NCBI GenBank assembly: GCA_000209815.1
Contig: FP929036.1
Location: forward strand, 2,741,380 to 2,805,379
Length of the DNA stretch: 64,000 nt
From: Butyrivibrio fibrisolvens 16/4
GTDB taxonomy: Bacteria > Bacillota > Clostridia > Lachnospirales > Lachnospiraceae
Direction of reading: 5' to 3'
Shown: piece after piece, positions 57,754 through 64,000 of the stretch
How the letters are laid out: every line of letters begins with the position of its first letter
Numbering within the stretch: the first letter of the stretch is position 1
Translations under genes and position numbers: made by a program
Notes under the pieces: model-generated
The model's database searches: none
Told to the model about the DNA's origin: nothing
The model's input: only the letters and a program-made list of their open reading frames with translations

Positions 57754-58607
57754 TGGCATATTTAAGTAATCCAACCTATACAAAAGCAGTATTGGAAGCT
57801 CATGGCTTTTCTTTCCAGAAGAAATATGGTCAGAACTTTCTTATTGATGGAAATGTATTAGATAATATAATAGATGCAGCAGGCATTACAAAGGACGATT
57901 TTGTATTGGAAATTGGTCCTGGTATAGGCACCATGACTCAGCGTCTTTGCGAGGAGGCTAGAGAGGTTGTAGCTGTGGAGATAGATAAAACTCTTATTCC
58001 AATCCTTGACGATACCCTCTCCACCTACAAAAACTGGACTGTAATCAATCAAGATATTTTGAAGGTTGATATTAAGGCATTAGCTGATGAGAAAAACGGA
58101 GGAAAGCCCATTAAAGTAGTGGCTAATCTCCCATATTACATCACAACTCCTATTATTATGGGATTGTTTGAAAGCCACGTACCTCTAGAATCAATAACTA
58201 TTATGGTTCAAAAGGAAGTTGCTGACAGAATGCAGGAAGGACCTGGTTCAAAAGAATATGGTGCTCTCTCACTTGCTGTTCAGTACTATAGTAATCCTGA
58301 AATAGTATGTGAGGTTCCACCTAGCTGTTTCATGCCACAGCCTAAGGTAGCAAGTACTGTAATCACATTAAAGTGTCACGAAAAGCCACCTGTAGAATGT
58401 GACGAAAAGCTATTATTCCAGATAATCAGGGCCTCATTCAATCAGAGAAGAAAAACATTGCAAAACGGATTGGGAAACGGTTTACACTATTCTAAGGAAC
58501 AGATTGCAGAGGCTATTTCAAAAGCAGGATACAGTCCAACAATTAGAGGAGAAGCATTATCATTAGAAGAATTTGCAAAGCTTACTAACATTTTGAAGGA
58601 AATGTAA
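57753..58607 (+). CDS. rsmA: 16S rRNA (adenine-1518/1519-N6)-dimethyltransferase
   Basis: KsgA makes the two dimethyladenosines near the 3' end of 16S rRNA. KKYGQNFLIDGNVLDNII, SAM motif VLEIGPGIGTMTQRL, VVANLPYYITTPIIM (NLPY motif), MVQKEVADRM and ASFNQRRKTLQNGLG. 284 residues, intact. Follows tatD with a one-base overlap; the usual rnmV between them is absent here. Confidence 0.96.
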   Translation: MAYLSNPTYTKAVLEAHGFSFQKKYGQNFLIDGNVLDNIIDAAGITKDDFVLEIGPGIGTMTQRLCEEAREVVAVEIDKTLIPILDDTLSTYKNWTVINQDILKVDIKALADEKNGGKPIKVVANLPYYITTPIIMGLFESHVPLESITIMVQKEVADRMQEGPGSKEYGALSLAVQYYSNPEIVCEVPPSCFMPQPKVASTVITLKCHEKPPVECDEKLLFQIIRASFNQRRKTLQNGLGNGLHYSKEQIAEAISKAGYSPTIRGEALSLEEFAKLTNILKEM

Positions 58608-58631
58608 CAATATAATGGGGGGTTAGGGATT

Positions 58632-60242
58632 ATGGAAATCCTGACCTATAGTAGAGAAGTTCAACTTCTCATAGGGGAGATACAAGCAAACAGGGGCAAG
58701 AATCCTACAGCATTAATTTCTGCCTGCGACAAGCTTTTAGCTTATGGAAACAGTATGAAAGATAATGCTTTGGTGGGTTATGCCCTTTTTTCAAAGGGAG
58801 AAACATACTATCTCTTAAATGATGCAACAAATTTTTATGCTCAAATGATTGCCTCAATTCCACCAATGGAAGATGCTAAAGAGTGGTTTTATGTTGCTAT
58901 GGCAAATAATATGCTGGGGATAGCTTCTCTTAACAGAGGAAATGCGCCTGTAGCTATTGATTATTTTATTAAGGCAATAAGTATCTGCAAAGATAATTCA
59001 TTACCAGATATTGAGTGGATTATTCATTTAAATCTGGGATCTTTATATCTCAACATCGAGGAATATCACAAAGCTATTTCACACATAGAAATTGCATACA
59101 AATACATATTGGAACACGGGGAAATGAATAGCTATTTAGAAAGCATAACAGCTATTCTACTAGGCCTGGGAAGAGCTTATTTAAAATTAAATGAGCAAGC
59201 TAAATTCCTGGAAATAGAGAAAAAACTCAAAAGTGATTGTCTGCCTTATCTTCAGGAATTAGACAAAATAGTTATCTATTGTTATTTTGCCAGGGTTCAT
59301 AATGCTATAGGGGAAAATGATGCCAGAGATTATTGGATTTCTATGGTTAACCAGCTTACCAGTAAAAATATGCCAATTATGGATGTATTTGATGATTTCT
59401 ATGATTATTTGGACATGCTTTTATCTACGGAAAAATACGATGATTTTTTTAAATCCTATACAGTTTTGGATGAACTAACAAAGCATACACTTATAAAGAA
59501 TCTGGAACGAAAGCTTTTGACGCTTAAAATAAGGTATTACCGTAGGGTGGGACAGATAGAGGAATATAAAATAGCATCGGTGCTGTTTTTTGAGCTTTCA
59601 GAGTTTATGGAGCGTGAAAATAGATTGATGGTAAGTGACATGGTCGTAATGAAAAATTCGTATATGGAGCTTACACAAATCAATAAAAAAGTTGAAGAGG
59701 AGAATACATTTTTACAAAAACGTTCAGAGACAGACCCTTTAACAGGGATGTATAATAGATTGAAGTTAAATGAGTATAGTGAGGAATCCTTTGGGCGTGT
59801 AACAAAGAACAATAGCTCAATTGCGGTAGAGATATTAGACATAGACTATTTCAAGCAGTTTAATGATAACTATGGTCATCAGGCGGGAGATGATTGCATT
59901 AAATTTATTGCAAATATGATTACTAGTATTACAAGTAATGAAAATACCTTTGCTGCAAGATATGGCGGAGATGAATTTGTTGTTATATACGAAAATATGA
60001 CATTCGAAGAAGTCTCAGAAAAGGCAAAAGAACTTAGACAGAAGATTTTTGATGCTAATGTAGAGCACAAATTCTCATTGGTAGAGGATAGAGTTACAAT
60101 CTCACAAGGAATATGCTATGGCAGACCAAAAGTAAGCGATAGCTTTTTTGCGTATCTGCAGGGTGCAGATAAAATGCTATATGAAGTAAAGCAGCAGAGC
60201 AGAAATAATATAAAAATATGCAATGCTGAAGAATTAAATTAA
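58632..60242 (+). CDS. TPR-containing GGDEF diguanylate cyclase
   Basis: Soluble predicted diguanylate cyclase making cyclic di-GMP. N-terminal about 370 residues form TPR-like helical repeats (for example AMANNMLGIASLNRGNAPVAIDYFIKAI and LNLGSLYLNIEEYHKAISHIEIAYKY-type units); a coiled coil (LTQINKKVEEENTFLQKRSET) leads to the GGDEF domain: DPLTGMYNRLKL, DIDYFKQFNDNYGHQAGDD, and the catalytic RYGGDEFVVIYEN. The RxxD inhibitory site normally five residues before GGDEF is absent. 536 residues, intact. No membrane segment. Input for the TPR part is unknown. Confidence 0.9.
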   Translation: MEILTYSREVQLLIGEIQANRGKNPTALISACDKLLAYGNSMKDNALVGYALFSKGETYYLLNDATNFYAQMIASIPPMEDAKEWFYVAMANNMLGIASLNRGNAPVAIDYFIKAISICKDNSLPDIEWIIHLNLGSLYLNIEEYHKAISHIEIAYKYILEHGEMNSYLESITAILLGLGRAYLKLNEQAKFLEIEKKLKSDCLPYLQELDKIVIYCYFARVHNAIGENDARDYWISMVNQLTSKNMPIMDVFDDFYDYLDMLLSTEKYDDFFKSYTVLDELTKHTLIKNLERKLLTLKIRYYRRVGQIEEYKIASVLFFELSEFMERENRLMVSDMVVMKNSYMELTQINKKVEEENTFLQKRSETDPLTGMYNRLKLNEYSEESFGRVTKNNSSIAVEILDIDYFKQFNDNYGHQAGDDCIKFIANMITSITSNENTFAARYGGDEFVVIYENMTFEEVSEKAKELRQKIFDANVEHKFSLVEDRVTISQGICYGRPKVSDSFFAYLQGADKMLYEVKQQSRNNIKICNAEELN

Positions 60243-60253
60243 AGGGAATAGGT

Positions 60254-62469
60254 ATGAAAAACATAAGAAGAATATTTTTTGATGACATAATAAGTCTGTG
60301 TAAAAATTTCTTTGCACTGGTAATAGTAGTTGGAATATGTTTTCTTCCAGCATTGTATGCATGGTTTAATATATATTCTAACTGGGATCCTTACGGTAAT
60401 ACAGGTGCATTGAAGCTTGCAGCAGTATCCTTGGATAAGGGGTATACAGACGACGAGGGTAAATATCATAATCAAGGAGATACTATTATAGATAATCTAC
60501 ATGAAAACACCGCGGTTAATTGGCAGTTTGTAGATTCTTCAGACGAAGCTATAGAAGGTGTAAATAGTGGAGAGTATTATGCTGCAGTTGTTATTGATGA
60601 AGATTTTTCCTACAACATGTACAATGTTCTGACTGAAGATGTAGAACGTCCGACTCTTCATTTCTATGAAAATCAAAAGAAAAATCCAGTAGCAACAAAG
60701 ATATCAGATACAGTAGTTCAATCACTGCAGAATAATATCAACGTAGCTTTTACAGAAGTGGTTGTAAGTGAAGTTGTTTCAGGTGCAGGAAAGGTTTCGA
60801 AAGAAATCAAGGAAGATAACGATATCAACATAGCTGTAGATAGCCTTAGAGAATTAAGTGCAGATCTTACTGAACAGCAAATTACAATAAAGAAAATCAT
60901 AGAAAACGATGCAAAGCTACAAGAATCTCTTAAGGTGGCAAAGGCTGATGCAAATAATTTAAAAAACCAGGCTAGAAAAAGTGCTGATGCTGTAAAGAAT
61001 TCAGCAAAAACATCTAGCAATGCAGAAGTTACTCTTAATAGTTATTCAAATGATGTAAACGATATGCTTAAAGTGATGAATAGCACTTTGGCAGATATGG
61101 AAAATAAACTAAAAGCAGCAGAGGCTACTAATAATGTTGAAGAATTAACAACTAATCTTGCAGATATAGCAAAAGATGTTGGACAGTTAAAGGCTACATT
61201 AGATCAAATTAATCCAGAGACTATAGCTAAGAATGAGGCAAAGCAAGCCTACAATGACTATAGTGAGGAAATAAATGCACTAGAGAATATACTTAGAGCA
61301 AAAGGCTATGGCGATTATATTGATGCTGGTAAAAAGGCCTATGAAATCAAGAATGCCACAGATGATTTAATTCAGTGGGGCAAGGAAGAAATCATAAATA
61401 AAGGACCAGTCATTGCTACAGACATAGCAAAGAATAAGGAAGAAGATTTAAAGGCACAAGTATCTGAAATAAAAAACATACAGATAGTTTACAGTCAAAA
61501 TACAATAATGAGTTAGTTCCTAAGATTAATAAGAGTCTGGATAATCTTACAAGTGATTTAAATAGTACTAACAGTATGCTAAATTCGGTTGGAGACACAT
61601 TTGGCAACCTAATGATTATGTTTACTGCTATTGATAATACTGTAGATGCTGCAAATACAAGTCTTAACAAAACAAATGAGGCCATAGCCTATATAAATGG
61701 TCGTATCCTTGAGGTTATTGACCAGGTAGATAAAGTAGGTGATGGCGACAAAATACAGGTTATAGTTAATGCATTATCAGGTGATCCGGATGCATATGGC
61801 AAATTCTTCTCTACACCTGTTAACGTTGTAACAGAGGCTGTTTACCCTATTGAAAATTATGGCTCCGCTGTTGCGCCATTCTATTCAACGTTAGCATTTT
61901 GGGTTGGAGCATTAATTCTTACAGCAATCATTAAGGTTAAACCAGATAAGAGCAAATATCCAGATGCGTCCGCAGGACAATTATTCTTCGGAAGATATGT
62001 CCTTTATTGGATATTAGGACAATTCCAGGCGGTGATTATTGTGGTAGGAGACTTATTCCTGTTGCATATTCAGTGTGTACATCCTTGGTATTTCATGCTT
62101 GCAGGCTCAGTTATTGCAACTACATTTACACTATTTATCTATTCACTGGTTGTCACTTGGGGAGATGTAGGTAAAGCTTTATCTGTTGTAATCGTAGTTA
62201 TACAAATAGCAGGAAGTTCTGGAACTTATCCGATTGAGTTGTTACCAGATTTCTTTAAAAAGGTATACATATTCTTCCCATTCCCTTATGCAATCAACGC
62301 GATTAGAGAATGTTTATGTGGAATGTATGAATATGATTATTTGAAAAACTTCATCTGTCTTGGAATGTTTATGATTGTGGCTTTAATAATTGGATTACTT
62401 ATTCAGATTCCATTTGAAGACATTAATCACTATATGGAAGAAAGAATGGAAGACACAGAGATGATGTAG
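60254..62469 (+). CDS. YhgE/Pip-domain membrane protein, frame broken once
   Basis: Large YhgE/Pip-family protein with ABC-2-type C-terminal membrane region. N-terminal span and family block: FALVIVVGICFLPALYAWFN then YSNWDPYGNTGALKLAAVSLD. A long outer coiled region follows (about 200-430). The A6 run 61471-61476 breaks the frame; one base more gives SEIKKHTDSLQSKYNNEL. The C-terminal half has five to six membrane spans (FYSTLAFWVGALIL, IIVVGDLFLLHIQ) and FFPFPYAINAIRECLCG. About 739 residues. Function unknown; linked to phage infection (Pip) and type VII secretion-like export in relatives. Confidence 0.85.
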
Positions 62470-62486
62470 AATCCTTAGGAGGGAGT

Positions 62487-62995
62487 ATGAATCAAAAAGA
62501 AGAAATGTACGACAAATTTTTTGATATTCAAGAAAAAGTACATTTAGAAAATCAGAAAAAATACGAGTAGGCCTGAAGGTTAACATTTTTTTGCCTCTTG
62601 TGTTCTTGTTAATCAGTTTTATAAGTAATCGTTCAAAGTTAGTATTTTTATTGTTATGGATAATCTCGTTATTTGGGATTTCATTTTACCTTTTATATAT
62701 TGAATATATGGATTTCAAGCTGCAAGCTAGATTAAAGGAGTTTGGAATTATCGATGAGGACGAAAATAAAGCATTAATAGGAAACGAGGTTGTTCAGGGC
62801 CTTGATGATATCAATGCAGTCAGAAAAGAAGTTGTTCAAGATATCAAAGATAAGAAGAAAGAAATTAAAAAAGAGATAAGAAAAGAGAAGGAAGAGATAC
62901 GAAAGGAAAAGAAGGAATTACAGGAAGGGATAAAAAAGATATTCAAACCGTGGGAGATAAACTTAAGAAATGAAGAATATATTAAAGATAATTGA
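62487..62995 (+). CDS. Small membrane protein with charged coiled coil, frame broken once
   Basis: About 170 residues after one base is added at the A6 run 62556-62561 (giving ENQKKIRVGLKVNIFLPLVFL). Two membrane spans (IFLPLVFLLISFI, LVFLLLWIISLFGISFYLL) are followed by a cytoplasmic tail with a very highly charged Lys/Glu coiled coil (IKDKKKEIKKEIRKEKEEIR). No family recognised. AGGAGGG before the ATG. Sits between two YhgE/Pip genes and overlaps the second by 26 bases, so it is probably a partner. Confidence 0.65.
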
Positions 62996-64000
62996 ATCAG
63001 ACATAAAAAGATTATCTACTAATGTAGTAGCTATGGTAGTGATAATCGGTTTGACTGTAATCCCCTGTTTGTATGCATGGTTCAATATTCTATCCAATTG
63101 GGATCCATATGGTCCAGATGCTACAAAGAATCTTCAGGTAGCTGTAGTATCTTCAGACCAGGGAATTCTAATTGGTAGTGCAGAGATTAATGTAGGAAAT
63201 ATTATAATCAGTCGATTACAGGCAAACGATACAATTGGATGGGTATTTACGGATAATGCCGAGGAAGCGGTAGCAGGCGTTTATTCTGGTGATTATTATG
63301 CTGCTCTTGTTATTGATGAGCAATTTAGCGCAGATATGATAAGCTTTCTAGGTGGAGATATCGAAAATCCAAAGATAACCTACTACGAAAATGAAAAGAA
63401 GAATGCTATTGCCCCAAAGATTACTGGTAAGGTAAAGACCACTATTGAAAGAGAAGTAGATCACGCATTTGTAGGAACTGTAGCTGAGGTATTATTAAAG
63501 GCTGGAGAGTATTTCTCTACACTTGATGAACAGGGTAATATCACAGGTAAGGGAATAGCTAAGCTGGAAAGACTTGATTCGGATTTAAATGGAATAATAG
63601 TAATATTGGATTCATATATTGCTCTTGTTGATTCCACAAAAGAAGTTACTGATGCAGGAAAATCAGCTGTTGATGCAGCAAAATCAATCACAAAAACTGC
63701 GGAAGTAATGGTTCAATCTGCAGAGAATGAGAATCCATCAGTAAAGCAAAAAGTACAAAATGCAAAGAATAAAACCGATGAAGCAGTAAATGCTATTAAT
63801 AAGGATTTGGCAGGCTTTGATTCAAATCTAAGTGCTATTAATAAAGCTCTTTCAGACTATAAAATAGGTGGACCAGCAGTTGGACCTACAGTTCTAAATA
63901 TATATAACGCTGCAAATACAGTTTGGAGTGGTACGGATGGTAACAATGGACTATATGCAATGATAATAAAGTATAGTCAGTTTGTTCCAGAAAAGTATGT
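62970..64000 (+). CDS. Second YhgE/Pip-domain protein (partial, runs off the window)
   Basis: Open from the ATG at 62970 to the last base, 343 codons. MKNILKIIESDIKRLSTNVV, a membrane span, then IPCLYAWFNILSNWDPYGPD parallel the first YhgE gene closely, as does YSGDYYAALVIDEQFS and the coiled outer segment (SVKQKVQNAKNKTDEAVNA). The C-terminal membrane domain must lie beyond 64000. No frameshift within the visible part. Paralogous to the gene at 60254-62469. Confidence 0.88.
   Translation, partial: MKNILKIIESDIKRLSTNVVAMVVIIGLTVIPCLYAWFNILSNWDPYGPDATKNLQVAVVSSDQGILIGSAEINVGNIIISRLQANDTIGWVFTDNAEEAVAGVYSGDYYAALVIDEQFSADMISFLGGDIENPKITYYENEKKNAIAPKITGKVKTTIEREVDHAFVGTVAEVLLKAGEYFSTLDEQGNITGKGIAKLERLDSDLNGIIVILDSYIALVDSTKEVTDAGKSAVDAAKSITKTAEVMVQSAENENPSVKQKVQNAKNKTDEAVNAINKDLAGFDSNLSAINKALSDYKIGGPAVGPTVLNIYNAANTVWSGTDGNNGLYAMIIKYSQFVPEKY

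Overview
The window is the replication-origin region of an AT-rich, Gram-positive anaerobe, most likely a motile Lachnospiraceae of the Butyrivibrio/Pseudobutyrivibrio kind. The clues are the clostridial rpmH-dnaA-dnaN gene order, a lineage-restricted DUF3881 gene beside parB, a two-subunit class I fumarase, a Glu/Pro-rich membrane protein paired with a FliY-like chemotaxis phosphatase, and low GC. Genus is inference only.

Layout. oriC lies at about 33.85-34.32 kb, between rpmH (leftward) and dnaA (rightward). Almost everything left of it is on the minus strand and everything right of it on the plus strand, as expected for genes read along replication. Left arm, moving away from oriC: rpmH-rnpA-yidD-yidC-khpB(jag)-mnmE-mnmG-rsmG, a coiled-coil gene, two parS sites, parA-parB, DUF4446, DUF3881, tRNA-Arg, a two-gene FliY-like phosphatase/membrane-scaffold operon, tRNA-Lys, trmB (+), a PBP5-type carboxypeptidase, an AbiE-like toxin-antitoxin pair with a divergent ArgR-like gene, a MobA-like gene (+), the Bacillus-like cluster decarboxylase-(GMP-kinase-like)-yaaR-holB-ricT-trmN6-rsmI, a DUF212 protein, a sirtuin, rpsF-ssb-rpsR, then an accessory stretch (2-6.4 kb) with capA, a NYN/PIN-like nuclease, an AbrB/PIN toxin-antitoxin pair, gene remnants, DUF1294 and a UvrD-type helicase.

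Right arm: dnaA-dnaN-yaaA-recF-gyrB-gyrA, fumarase alpha/beta, an oligopeptide ABC importer (oppBCDF-oppA), tRNA-Ser, tRNA-Cys, tyrS, a PAP2 phosphatase, a manganese riboswitch with mntP, a Na+/Ca2+ exchanger, a zinc-ribbon protein, metG, an unassigned long hairpin RNA, tatD-rsmA, a TPR-GGDEF cyclase, and two YhgE/Pip proteins flanking a small membrane protein (the last gene runs off the window).

A striking property of the record: over 20 genes, including essential ones (dnaA, dnaN, recF, gyrB, parB, mnmE, mnmG, yidC, rnpA, holB), are broken by about 33 single-base indels, nearly all an apparent loss of one base in an A/T run of 4-7. This looks like homopolymer sequencing error, not biology, and these genes are annotated over their full reconstructed span. 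The candidates for new biology are the split FliY-like phosphatase plus membrane-anchored acidic partner ending in a FliM-like peptide, the 84-nt hairpin before tatD, the divergent AbiE-like pair, and an operator dyad shared by the helicase gene and its downstream neighbour.
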